From: Mesorhizobium sp. YIM 152430
Lineage (GTDB): Bacteria > Pseudomonadota > Alphaproteobacteria > Rhizobiales > Rhizobiaceae
Reading direction: 5' to 3'
Assembly (NCBI RefSeq): GCF_029210365.1
Contig: NZ_JARGES010000027.1
Span: forward strand, 372,001-436,000
DNA: 64,000 bases
The notes under the pieces are model-generated. The model was not told where the DNA came from and searched no databases. It saw nothing but the letters and a program-made list of their open reading frames with translations. The number at the start of each line of letters is the position of its first letter. Position 1 is the stretch's first letter. This document shows positions 9,256 to 16,505 of this stretch, one piece after another. Made by a program: the position numbers and the translations under genes.

Positions 9256-9645
9256 ATGGCGCACGGCCTGATCATACGGGATGCCCATTTTCCCGGCCGT
9301 GCGCCGATCGACGCCTATGGCAATGGCGGGTTTCGATTTGCCGACATGTCGCATCGCGGCTCGATCCTGTGCCTGCCGTCGGGCATCCATGGCTGGCAGC
9401 CAACGGACCCCGGCGCGCTGACGATCGCTGATTTCGAGCCCCTGCTTGCCGAAAGCGATGCCATCGAAATCCTGCTCGTCGGCATGGGACCCGATCTGAA
9501 ACCGTTGCCGGCAACGCTTCGCCAAAGCCTTCGCGCGGCAGGTATTTCCGCCGATCCGATGTCGACCGGCGCAGCCGTGCGAACATTCAACGTGCTGCTT
9601 GCCGAGGAACGTGCCGTCGCCGCTGCCTTGATCGCGGTCGACTGA
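9256..9645 (+). CDS. Mth938-domain protein, NDUFAF3-like
   Basis: A 129-residue protein of the Mth938/DUF498 family. Its human relative NDUFAF3 is an assembly factor for respiratory complex I. The family core is seen in DMSHRGSILCLPSGIHGW, in ILLVGMGPDLKPLP and in STGAAVRTFNVLLAEERAVAAALI. It lies 6 bases after secDF, and its TGA overlaps the next ATG by one base (TGATG). Linkage to secDF is common in Alphaproteobacteria. A role in complex I assembly is inferred from the mitochondrial homologue and the neighbour. Confidence 0.85.
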   Translation: MAHGLIIRDAHFPGRAPIDAYGNGGFRFADMSHRGSILCLPSGIHGWQPTDPGALTIADFEPLLAESDAIEILLVGMGPDLKPLPATLRQSLRAAGISADPMSTGAAVRTFNVLLAEERAVAAALIAVD

Positions 9646-10457
9646 TGGACAGTGCGGCCTTCGTCCGCGACTTCGTTCGCCGAAACGATCCGGACCGGTT
9701 CTTCGCCAGCCTCTTCGCCCCTGCCGACAAACGGGCGCAACTACTGGCGCTGGCGGCATTCGATACCGAGATCACCTCGCTGCGCGGCAAGGTGCGCGAG
9801 CCGATGGCCGGCGAGATTCGCATTCGCTGGTGGCAGGATCGCATCGACGCCGAAGACGAGAGCGCAACGGGCAATCCCCTCGCGGATGCCCTCGTTGCGG
9901 TCATTCGCGTTCACGACCTGCCAAAGAGCGCCTTTTCGGCCTATCTGGAGGCGAGGTTGTTCGACCTTTACGACGACGGCTTTCCGACACGGGGCGATCT
10001 CGAAGCCTATTGCGGCGAGACGAGCGGGATCATGATTCAGCTTGCCGTGATGATCCTCGACAGGACCGAGGCAGCGCGCGCGGCCGATGCCTGTGGCCAT
10101 GGCGGATGCATCCAGACGATGGCACGCGCCTTGCGGTGGCAAGGCGAGCCGGCAAGGCTGCAACCCTTTTTGCCGGGAGATCTGCTGGCTGCCCTCGGGC
10201 TCGAGCGGGCGCAGTTCGGGCAAGCCGGACATGAGGAAGCGTCGCAGGCGGCACTGGAAGGCTTCCGGGCAATCGCCCGCGAGCATCGCGCCGCGTTTCT
10301 CGGCGCCGTTTCGAGGCTTCCCCAAAAGCAGCGGACCGCCCTCATCCATCTCGCTCCAGCCCTTGTTTCCATCGGTTCGGGCAGGGCATCGACGGGGCCG
10401 CTCCGGCGGCAATGGCAGATGTTGCGGATGGCTGTCGGAGGATGGCCGGCGCGTTGA
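9645..10457 (+). CDS. Squalene/phytoene synthase-fold protein, NDUFAF6-like
   Basis: A 270-residue protein of the isoprenoid synthase fold, labelled phytoene/squalene synthase by broad profiles but closer to NDUFAF6. The NDUFAF6-like landmarks are LAAFDTEITSLRGKV, IRIRWWQDRID, ETSGIMIQLAVMIL, QTMARALRW and LQPFLPGDLLA. The two aspartate-rich metal motifs needed for prenyl transfer (a DDxxD-like first motif and the DVGED-type second motif) are not visible, so prenyltransferase activity is doubtful. Its start overlaps the NDUFAF3-like gene. The pair suggests a complex I biogenesis unit; this is inference from family knowledge. Confidence 0.8.
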   Translation: MDSAAFVRDFVRRNDPDRFFASLFAPADKRAQLLALAAFDTEITSLRGKVREPMAGEIRIRWWQDRIDAEDESATGNPLADALVAVIRVHDLPKSAFSAYLEARLFDLYDDGFPTRGDLEAYCGETSGIMIQLAVMILDRTEAARAADACGHGGCIQTMARALRWQGEPARLQPFLPGDLLAALGLERAQFGQAGHEEASQAALEGFRAIAREHRAAFLGAVSRLPQKQRTALIHLAPALVSIGSGRASTGPLRRQWQMLRMAVGGWPAR

Positions 10458-10516
10458 CGCAAACGTCAATGCTGCCTAGACTTTCAGGGCAATCCGGATC
10501 GGGAGGAGGTCCAGAC

Positions 10517-10972
10517 ATGAACCTTATCCTGCTCGCCTCGATCGTCGTCGTCGGCATCGCGGTCGTGGTGCTCGCCGTCCATTATACGGGCGGCAGCCGG
10601 CCGGGCCGGTTCGAGACCGTCTTCGACGCGATCGCCGCCTATCGCGGCGACTACCCGGAAACCGAAGTGCTCGACGGGCGGCTGACGCAGGGACGCGATG
10701 CAGCCTTTCTTCGCCTGGCATCGCCCGACCGCGTCGGCTTCGTTCAGGTGTTCGGCCAGCATTTCCTGACGCGCGAGATCGGCCCGGCCGACCTTGCCGC
10801 GTCGGTCGCCGCGAACCATGCGACCATCAGCGTCTCGCCGCGGGATTTCACCTGGAGAGGCGGGCAGTATCTGTTCGACGACACGGCGACCGCGGCCGAA
10901 GTCGCCGGTTGGTTTCCAAAGGCTGCGCTTGACGCGCCGCGCCATCACATCGGGTCCGTCCGGCATGGCTGA
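10517..10972 (+). CDS. Small single-span membrane protein of unknown function
   Basis: A 151-residue protein that I do not recognise. It has one N-terminal transmembrane helix (LILLASIVVVGIAVVVLAV) followed by a soluble domain rich in acidic and aromatic residues. The start is supported by a strong GGAGGAGG site 7 bases before the ATG; the open frame extends upstream to 10412 without coding character. Its last 8 bases overlap the start of the fatty acid hydroxylase gene, so the two are probably co-translated and may act together at the inner membrane. Confidence 0.7.
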   Translation: MNLILLASIVVVGIAVVVLAVHYTGGSRPGRFETVFDAIAAYRGDYPETEVLDGRLTQGRDAAFLRLASPDRVGFVQVFGQHFLTREIGPADLAASVAANHATISVSPRDFTWRGGQYLFDDTATAAEVAGWFPKAALDAPRHHIGSVRHG

Positions 10973-11900
10973 GTATCAGTTTCCCTCGGTGACGCAGCTT
11001 GCGATCCCGTTCTTCGTCCTCGCCATGCTGATCGAATTGTGGCTGGTGCGCACGGGCAGGGCCAAGGGCGACTTTTCCACCCGCGACACGCTGACGAGCC
11101 TGCTCATGGGCACCGGCAACGTGGTCGCCGGCATCCTGCTCGGCATCGTCTCCTTCACCGCGCTGTTGTGGGTATGGCAGTTCCGGCTGTTCGATCTCGG
11201 CCTCGGCTGGTGGGTGTTCCTCGCCGCCTTCCTGCTCGACGATCTGCGCTACTATGTCTATCACCGCATCGCCCATCGGGTGCGCTGGGTCTGGGCAGAG
11301 CACGTCAACCATCATTCGAGCCAGCACTACAATCTGTCGACGGCGCTGCGGCAAAGCTGGACCGGGCTTTTCACCGGCATGTTCGTGCTGCAAGTGCCGC
11401 TGGTTCTGCTCGGCTTCCACCCGGCGGTGATCGCCTTCGTCTTCGGCTTCAACCTCGTCTGGCAGTTCTGGATTCACACCGAGACGGTCGGCAAGATGTG
11501 GCGGCCGATCGAGTTCGTCATGAACACGCCATCGCACCACCGCGTCCACCACGCGACCAACCCGCGCTATCTCGACGCCAACTATGCCGGGACGCTGATC
11601 ATCTGGGACCGGATGTTCGGGACTTTCGTCGAGGAACTGCCGGAGGACGCGCCGCGCTACGGGATCGTCAGGAACATCGGCACCTACAATCCGGTGAAGG
11701 TGGCGTTCCACGAATGGGTCGGCATGTTCAAGGATGCCGCGCAGCCCGGGCTGACGGTTCGGGAGCGGCTGAACTATCTGTTCCAGCCGCCCGGCTGGAG
11801 CCATGACGGCTCGCGCGACACGTCTGAGACGATCAAGGCCGCCTATGTGAGGCGCCATCCAGGCGAGGCGGGCAAGCCGGGCCTGCCGCCCGCCGGATAG
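10965..11900 (+). CDS. Sterol desaturase / fatty acid hydroxylase superfamily protein
   Basis: A 311-residue integral membrane di-iron oxygenase. The eight-histidine signature is present: YHRIAH, HVNHHSSQHYN, a lone H in WIHTETVG, and HHRVHH. About four membrane helices surround these motifs. Such enzymes hydroxylate or desaturate lipid chains or carotenoids; the substrate cannot be read from the sequence. The gene overlaps the preceding small membrane protein by 8 bases. It ends exactly where convergent trmFO ends, with no bases between the stop codons. Confidence 0.88.
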   Translation: MAEYQFPSVTQLAIPFFVLAMLIELWLVRTGRAKGDFSTRDTLTSLLMGTGNVVAGILLGIVSFTALLWVWQFRLFDLGLGWWVFLAAFLLDDLRYYVYHRIAHRVRWVWAEHVNHHSSQHYNLSTALRQSWTGLFTGMFVLQVPLVLLGFHPAVIAFVFGFNLVWQFWIHTETVGKMWRPIEFVMNTPSHHRVHHATNPRYLDANYAGTLIIWDRMFGTFVEELPEDAPRYGIVRNIGTYNPVKVAFHEWVGMFKDAAQPGLTVRERLNYLFQPPGWSHDGSRDTSETIKAAYVRRHPGEAGKPGLPPAG

Positions 11901-13310
11901 CTATTCGGCAGCTTCGCGCGCAGGTGCGATGCCGAGCCATTCGCGCGCATCGACGAGTGCCCGCGCGGTGATCGCGCGGCGCCTGGCGTTGGTCTTTTCC
12001 TTGCCGCGCAGGCGCTTGCCTTCCGATTTCGGCGCCTCGATCTGTGGGAAGAGGCCGAAATTGACGTTCATCGGCTGGAACGAGCGCTTGCCCGGCTCCT
12101 CGTCGCTGACGATGTGGCCGCCGGTGATGTGATTGAGCAGCGCGCCGAAGGCGGTCGTGACGGGCGGCAACGGCAACGGCCGGCCGAGGCGTTCGGCAGC
12201 GGCGAAACGGCCGGCCAGAAGGCCGATGGCGGCGCTCTCGACATAGCCCTCGCAACCGGTGATCTGGCCGGCAAAGCGCAGCCCCGGCCGCGACTTCAGT
12301 TGCAGCGACCCGTCGAGCAGTGTCGGCGAATTGAGGTAGGTATTGCGGTGAAGGCCGCCGAGGCGCGCGAACTCTGCATTCTCCAGCCCGGGAATCATCT
12401 TGAAGATGCGCGTCTGCTCGGCATATTTCAGCTTCGTCTGGAAGCCGACCATGTTGTAGAGCGTGCCGAGCGCATTGTCCTGGCGAAGCTGGACGACGGC
12501 ATATGCCTTGACCTCGGGATTGTGCGCGTTGGTCAGGCCCATCGGCTTCATCGGGCCGTGCCGCAGCGTCTCGACCCCGCGCTCGGCCATGATCTCGATC
12601 GGCAGGCAGCCGTCGAAATAGGGCGTGCCCTCCCATTCCTTGAACTCGGTCTTGCCGCCGTCGATCAGCGCCTCGACGAAGGCGAGGTACTGATCCTTGT
12701 CCATCGGGCAGTTGATGTAGTCCTTGCCTGTGCCGCCGGGGCCGACCTTGTCGTAACGCGACTGGAACCAGGCGGTGTCGAGATCGATGGAATCGAAATG
12801 GACGATCGGCGCGATGGCGTCGAAGAAGGCGAGCGCATCGGCGCCCGTCGCCTCGGCGATCGCGGCAGCGAGCGACGGAGCGGTGAGAGGGCCGGTCGCG
12901 ATGATCGTCTTGTCCCATTCGGCCGGCGGAAGGCCCTCGACCTCCTCGCGCACGATGGTGACGAGGGGATGAGCCTCGAGCTTCGCGGTCACGGCGTCGG
13001 AAAATCCGTCGCGGTCGACCGCGAGCGCGCCGCCGGCCGGTACCTGGTTGGCGTCGCCGCAGGACATGATCAGCGAGTTGGCGAGCCGCATCTCGGCATG
13101 GAGCAGCCCGACCGCGTTGGTCTCGGCGTCGTCCGAGCGGAACGAGTTCGAACAGACGAGTTCGGCAAGCCCTTGCGTCTTGTGCGCGTCGGTGCCCCGA
13201 ACGGGGCGCATCTCGTGCAGGATGACGGGAACGCCAGCTTCGGCGAGTTGCCACGAGGCTTCGGAACCGGCAAGACCGCCGCCGACGACATGTACGGGTT
13301 GTGTGCTCAT
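11901..13310 (-). CDS. trmFO: Methylenetetrahydrofolate-tRNA (uracil-5-)-methyltransferase
   Basis: TrmFO makes 5-methyluridine at position 54 of tRNA using methylenetetrahydrofolate and FAD, unlike the SAM-dependent TrmA. The 469-residue protein starts with the FAD-binding [18 protein letters not shown]. It continues with [51 protein letters not shown] and NVNFGLFPQ, all family blocks. The start was placed at MSTQPVHVV (13310); the frame runs open to 13340. It is divergent from the lipoprotein gene. Confidence 0.96.
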   Translation of the reverse strand: MSTQPVHVVGGGLAGSEASWQLAEAGVPVILHEMRPVRGTDAHKTQGLAELVCSNSFRSDDAETNAVGLLHAEMRLANSLIMSCGDANQVPAGGALAVDRDGFSDAVTAKLEAHPLVTIVREEVEGLPPAEWDKTIIATGPLTAPSLAAAIAEATGADALAFFDAIAPIVHFDSIDLDTAWFQSRYDKVGPGGTGKDYINCPMDKDQYLAFVEALIDGGKTEFKEWEGTPYFDGCLPIEIMAERGVETLRHGPMKPMGLTNAHNPEVKAYAVVQLRQDNALGTLYNMVGFQTKLKYAEQTRIFKMIPGLENAEFARLGGLHRNTYLNSPTLLDGSLQLKSRPGLRFAGQITGCEGYVESAAIGLLAGRFAAAERLGRPLPLPPVTTAFGALLNHITGGHIVSDEEPGKRSFQPMNVNFGLFPQIEAPKSEGKRLRGKEKTNARRRAITARALVDAREWLGIAPAREAAE

Positions 13311-13390
13311 GGCGGCGAGATAATCCACAGCGCGCGCCATTGCAAATCAAAGCTCGATTGCGATGCGTGCCGCGGATGCTACGAAGGCCA

Positions 13391-13993
13391 ATGGCTTGGA
13401 TGGCGCGATTCGTCTCTCTGATTGCACTGGCAGGAATTGCAGGCGGCTGCACCTCCGTATCCTCCAACTACAATGACGACATCGCGGACGTCTCGAGTGG
13501 TCGGTTGACGGTCTGCCACGGCTTCGACTGCCGCAACCAGACGGCGCTGACCTTCTCAGCCGACGAGGAACGGCGCTTGCGCGCGCTCTTCGTCGGAACA
13601 TCGAATGACGCGGCCGAGCGCGAGGCGATCCGCAAGGCGGTACAGGTCTTCGAGAATGCGACGACCGCGCGGCTCGGCGTCGCGGACAAGCCAAAATCCG
13701 ACCTGTCGCAGACCGGCCAGCACGGCCAGATGGACTGCATCGACGAATCCACCAACACCCGCACCTTCCTGCGCTATCTCTCATCGCACGGATTGCTGAA
13801 GCATCATGAGGTGCGGACGAACGTGACGCGCGGCGTCATCTTCGACGGGCGTTATTTCCACGCGACCGCCGTCATCCGTGACGGAAGCGGACAGCGCTGG
13901 GCCGTGGATAGCTGGTACGAGCCGGCTGGCGGGCCGCCGGACGTCATGCGACTGGAGGAATGGCTGGGGCGCGGCGCGATGGGGCGCAGATGA
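13391..13993 (+). CDS. Putative lipoprotein with possible papain-like C/H/D triad, unknown function
   Basis: A 200-residue exported lipoprotein that I cannot name. The signal peptide ends in a lipobox IAGGC (Cys20 from the ATG at 13391; an ATG at 13400 is also possible). Downstream there is a C-H-D pattern: Cys106 in QMDCIDES, His147 in YFHATAVI and Asp163 in AVDSWYEP. The order and spacing resemble transglutaminase-like or papain-fold cysteine enzymes, where Cys precedes a helix and His and Asp lie on adjacent strands. Two other Cys (VCHGFDC) may form a disulfide. It stands alone, divergent from trmFO. A thiol hydrolase role is inference. Confidence 0.72.
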   Translation: MAWMARFVSLIALAGIAGGCTSVSSNYNDDIADVSSGRLTVCHGFDCRNQTALTFSADEERRLRALFVGTSNDAAEREAIRKAVQVFENATTARLGVADKPKSDLSQTGQHGQMDCIDESTNTRTFLRYLSSHGLLKHHEVRTNVTRGVIFDGRYFHATAVIRDGSGQRWAVDSWYEPAGGPPDVMRLEEWLGRGAMGRR

Positions 13994-14041
13994 GAAAACG
14001 GCGCTCACCGGGGGAGGAGCCGGGAGCGCCGCTGATGTCGA
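13994..14041 (-). terminator. Terminator of the DUF1127 gene
   Basis: CGGCGCTC (13999-14006) and GAGCGCCG (14034-14041) form a stem which, read on the minus strand, is followed by TTTTC. This fits an intrinsic terminator about 85 bases beyond the DUF1127 stop. The loop is long (27 bases) and GC-rich. Confidence 0.55.
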
Positions 14042-14124
14042 CCGACGATCGGGAGGAGGATGGCCGCCGGTCTATCGCGCTCGAACCCCGGGGAGGAGAC
14101 GGGGCGAGCGGAATCTATGTCTTG

Positions 14125-14265
14125 TTAGACGGCCTTACGGGCGACGAACGGAATGTCGCCGCGGGCAATGCCGAGGTCGTTGAGTTCGCGGGTCGACAGG
14201 CGGCTCAGTTCGTTGACGGTGTCGCGGTAACGGCGCCAGTTGCGGTAGTTGCGGATCAGGTTCAT
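14125..14265 (-). CDS. DUF1127 mini-protein
   Basis: A 46-residue protein read directly from the minus strand. It begins MNLIRNYRNWRRYRDT and contains VNELSRLSTRELNDLGIARG, the hallmark of DUF1127, then IPFVARKAV. DUF1127 proteins are small Arg-rich proteins, often in several copies in Rhizobiales. In a few cases they are implicated in phosphate, stress or carbon regulation through RNA turnover. The promoter region holds two palindromes (14311-14354) and the 3' side has a terminator, so it is a stand-alone unit. No strong ribosome binding site is visible (ACGAGAACG precedes the ATG). Confidence 0.9.
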   Translation of the reverse strand: MNLIRNYRNWRRYRDTVNELSRLSTRELNDLGIARGDIPFVARKAV

Positions 14266-14310
14266 GGTCGTTCTCGTTTCAGGTTGGCTGTTGTTCTTGC
14301 GGTATGACGT

Positions 14311-14331
14311 GCAGATAATCCCGACATCTGC
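14311..14331 (-). promoter_or_regulatory. Inverted repeat upstream of the DUF1127 gene (proximal)
   Basis: GCAGAT and ATCTGC are separated by 9 bases, centred about 55 bases before the DUF1127 ATG. The 6-9-6 layout resembles LysR-type sites (T-N11-A), but the regulator is unknown. Confidence 0.4.
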
Positions 14332-14341
14332 TTATTTGAAG

Positions 14342-14354
14342 TGCAGTTTCTGCA
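14342..14354 (-). promoter_or_regulatory. Perfect palindrome upstream of the DUF1127 gene (distal)
   Basis: TGCAG-TTT-CTGCA is a perfect 5-3-5 palindrome 77-89 bases upstream of the DUF1127 start. It shares the TGCAG/CTGCA core with the nearer repeat, suggesting two sites for one regulator. It could also serve the divergent DUF2157 gene at 14491. The rest of the 14266-14490 gap shows no gene. Confidence 0.4.
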
Positions 14355-14490
14355 TGTCTGGGATGCGTTTTGTGCATTGCACCATTAACGTCCATTAGGA
14401 GCTGTGTCGAAAGCAGGCAGGTGCCTCGATTCGGGCGCAATCGTGAAGCGTATTCCGCCTGCGATTGAAGGGGTTTGAAGGGAATCCGGC

Positions 14491-15603
14491 ATGGCGCGAC
14501 GGCATCGCCTTGTGCAGCGCGAAATCCACAAATGGGAACGGCGCGGCCTGATCGATTGCGAAACCGCCGCCCGTCTTCGCGACGATATCGGGAAGCAAGG
14601 CGGCGGATTCGCCGTCTCGGGTGTGCTGATCGTGATGTCGGCGCTGCTTTTTTCGGCAGCGCTCCTGATCTTCATCGCGGCCAACTGGGAAACAATGCCG
14701 CGCCTTGCCCGCGTCGGGCTGATCGCGACCATCATTCTCGCCGCGAACGGCCTCGGCGCGTGGGCCTCGATCTTGGGCAGGCGTTATCTCGCCGACGCGT
14801 TGTGGCTGATCGGCTCGGCGGCTTTCGCGTCCGGCATGGCGCTTGTAAGCCAGATGTACCATTTGTCGGGAAGCGAAAGCGGGCTCCATCTCGTCTGGTG
14901 GCTGTCGGCAATCGTCTCGGCGATTGCACTGCGGTCCCGCGCGCTGACGATGGCCTCGATCCTGCTCGCCGTCGTCTGGCTTGTCGCTAGCCTCGGAGAT
15001 CGGGGCTGGGTCGAAGCGAGCCTGCCGATCTCCGCCCATCTCTTCCCCTTGATGCTTGCCGCCGGCTGGGCCGTCTCCCTCCATACCCGCGTCGCCATGG
15101 CGCGCGACCTGGCGCTTCTGGCTTTCGGCGTCTACATCACCGCGCTGTTCGTCGCCTGGGGTGTCGTCGTGCCGATCGCCACCATGGCGCTTGCCGCGCT
15201 CGGCTTCGTCGCCGCAACCCGGATGGAGTGGAAAGACGCGGCGAACCTGGCACCGCATTTCGGCCTCGAACTGGCAATGCTTCAACATTTCCTCCTGGCC
15301 GGCGTCCTTCTTCATGTCGAATGGCATCAGGGCAGCGGGCTGGTCGTGGTTGCGAGCCTGATGATCGCGGGGCTGACGGCCGCGCTTCTTCTCGGCGGCA
15401 AGGAAAGCAGCGGCGTCAGGCGATTGGTCTATGCGGCCTTCGCGGCCGAACTGGTCTTCATCTACATCCAGACGGTCGGCACTATGCTCGGTACGTTCGG
15501 CTTCCTGACGCTCGCCGCAATAGCGCTCGCGATCTTCGCCCGGCTCGTGACGCGCTTCGAACGCCGGGTTGCGCCGGAGGCCAAGGAAAGCGCAGCGCCA
15601 TGA
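14491..15603 (+). CDS. DUF2157 multispanning membrane protein
   Basis: A 370-residue integral membrane protein of the DUF2157 family. The cytoplasmic N-terminus (EIHKWERRGLIDCETAARL) is the domain hallmark. It is followed by about ten hydrophobic helices, including IFIAANWETMPRLARVGL. Its biochemical role is unknown. Its stop overlaps the start of the GDYXXLXY-domain gene (ATGA), a pairing that is common for this family and implies that the two membrane proteins form a complex. The start is the first ATG after the divergent DUF1127 promoter region. Confidence 0.85.
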   Translation: MARRHRLVQREIHKWERRGLIDCETAARLRDDIGKQGGGFAVSGVLIVMSALLFSAALLIFIAANWETMPRLARVGLIATIILAANGLGAWASILGRRYLADALWLIGSAAFASGMALVSQMYHLSGSESGLHLVWWLSAIVSAIALRSRALTMASILLAVVWLVASLGDRGWVEASLPISAHLFPLMLAAGWAVSLHTRVAMARDLALLAFGVYITALFVAWGVVVPIATMALAALGFVAATRMEWKDAANLAPHFGLELAMLQHFLLAGVLLHVEWHQGSGLVVVASLMIAGLTAALLLGGKESSGVRRLVYAAFAAELVFIYIQTVGTMLGTFGFLTLAAIALAIFARLVTRFERRVAPEAKESAAP

Positions 15604-16172
15604 ATCATCCCGCGCGGATCCTCGTCTTCGCCCTTGGCCTTGCAGCCGTCCAGATCGGCTTTCTCGGCTCGATGATCCTCGGCCGCGCCGGCATCCTGCG
15701 GAGCGGAACCGAAATCCGCCTCGCCGTCGAGCCGGTCGACCCGCGCGACCTCCTGCGCGGCGACTATGTGGTGCTCGGCTATCCGATATCGCGCATCGAG
15801 CGGTCGTTGATCGTCGGTGCGACCGAAGACGAGTTGAAGGGACGCTGGCTCTACGTGCGGCTGGCGCGCGGAGAGGACAATTCGTTCGAGCCTGTTAGCG
15901 CTGCGCTGGACGAACCTCTGCCAGAAGCACGGCTCGACAACCATATCGACCTGCGTGGCATCGTTGCCCGCGAACCGGGTGCCGGTGAATCAGTGCAGGT
16001 CACATATGGCATCGAGCGCTACTACGTGCCGGAGGGCGAGGGCAGGGCTATCGAGGAGGCCATGCGGCAGGATCGCTTCGAGATCGTGGCGGCCATCGAC
16101 GAAGACGGCTCGGCCCAGATCAAAGCGCTTCTTCATGACGGGCGTGCCATCTATCGCGAACCGCTCTTCTAG
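15600..16172 (+). CDS. GDYXXLXY-domain protein
   Basis: A 190-residue protein with one N-terminal membrane helix (ILVFALGLAAVQIGFLGSMI) and an extracytoplasmic domain. It carries the naming motif in LLRGDYVVLGYPISRI (GDY-VV-L-G-Y). The closing segment GIERYYVPEGEGRAIEEAMR is also typical. It overlaps the DUF2157 gene by 4 bases and is presumably its partner. No enzymatic function is known for the family. A weak terminator follows, then tRNA-Leu. Confidence 0.88.
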   Translation: MNHPARILVFALGLAAVQIGFLGSMILGRAGILRSGTEIRLAVEPVDPRDLLRGDYVVLGYPISRIERSLIVGATEDELKGRWLYVRLARGEDNSFEPVSAALDEPLPEARLDNHIDLRGIVAREPGAGESVQVTYGIERYYVPEGEGRAIEEAMRQDRFEIVAAIDEDGSAQIKALLHDGRAIYREPLF

Positions 16173-16189
16173 CTATCCGAAGCGACCAG

Positions 16190-16216
16190 AAAAAAGCCCG
16201 TTTTCAGGGCAATTTT
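16190..16216 (+). terminator. Weak intrinsic terminator after the GDYXXLXY gene
   Basis: AAAAAAGCCC-GTTTTCA-GGGCAATTTT: a short GCCC/GGGC stem with an A-run before it and a T-run after it, about 20 bases after the stop codon. The stem is only 4 bp, so termination may be partial. Confidence 0.45.
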
Positions 16217-16219
16217 CCT

Positions 16220-16247
16220 TTGATCGATGATGAGCCGGTGATATAGA
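16220..16247 (+). promoter_or_regulatory. Putative promoter of tRNA-Leu
   Basis: TTGATC (16220-16225) and TATAGA (16242-16247) with a 16-base spacer lie 33 bases before the mature tRNA 5' end, a normal distance for a tRNA leader. Confidence 0.5.
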
Positions 16248-16280
16248 ACCACCCGATTTCAAGGGCTGACTGCTCGTGAA

Positions 16281-16365
16281 GCGGGTGTGGCGGAATTGGC
16301 AGACGCACTTGGTTTAGGTCCAAGCGCTGAAAAGCGTGGGGGTTCAAGTCCCTCCACCCGCACCA
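16281..16365 (+). tRNA. tRNA-Leu (anticodon UAG)
   Basis: An 85-base class II tRNA. The acceptor arms GCGGGTG and CACCCGC pair fully and the CCA end is encoded. The anticodon stem CTTGG/CCAAG encloses TTTAGGT, giving anticodon UAG, which reads CUN leucine codons. A long variable arm (CGCT..AGCG) and the T arm with TTCAAGT are present. There is no integrase or duplicated 3' end nearby, so it is not a used integration site here. Confidence 0.97.
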
Positions 16366-16505
16366 ACGGACACCCGGAGAAATGAAGGTGAGCGTCGGCC
16401 CGAGCCGCACCGGATCGAAATGGGATCAGACGCTCGAGACACACGAATTCCAGCAGGCTGGGCGGCGCGCCGTCGCGACAGCAGCGCGATAGCAAAGGTT
16501 GTAAG

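Noticed and set aside
9645..10457. Carotenoid or hopanoid biosynthesis gene (phytoene/squalene synthase)
   Set aside because: Aspartate-rich metal motifs are not visible, no isoprenoid genes are nearby, and the sequence resembles NDUFAF6.
16281..16365. tRNA-Leu as an integration (att) site
   Set aside because: No integrase, no duplicated tRNA 3' end and no island-like composition downstream; tig follows normally.
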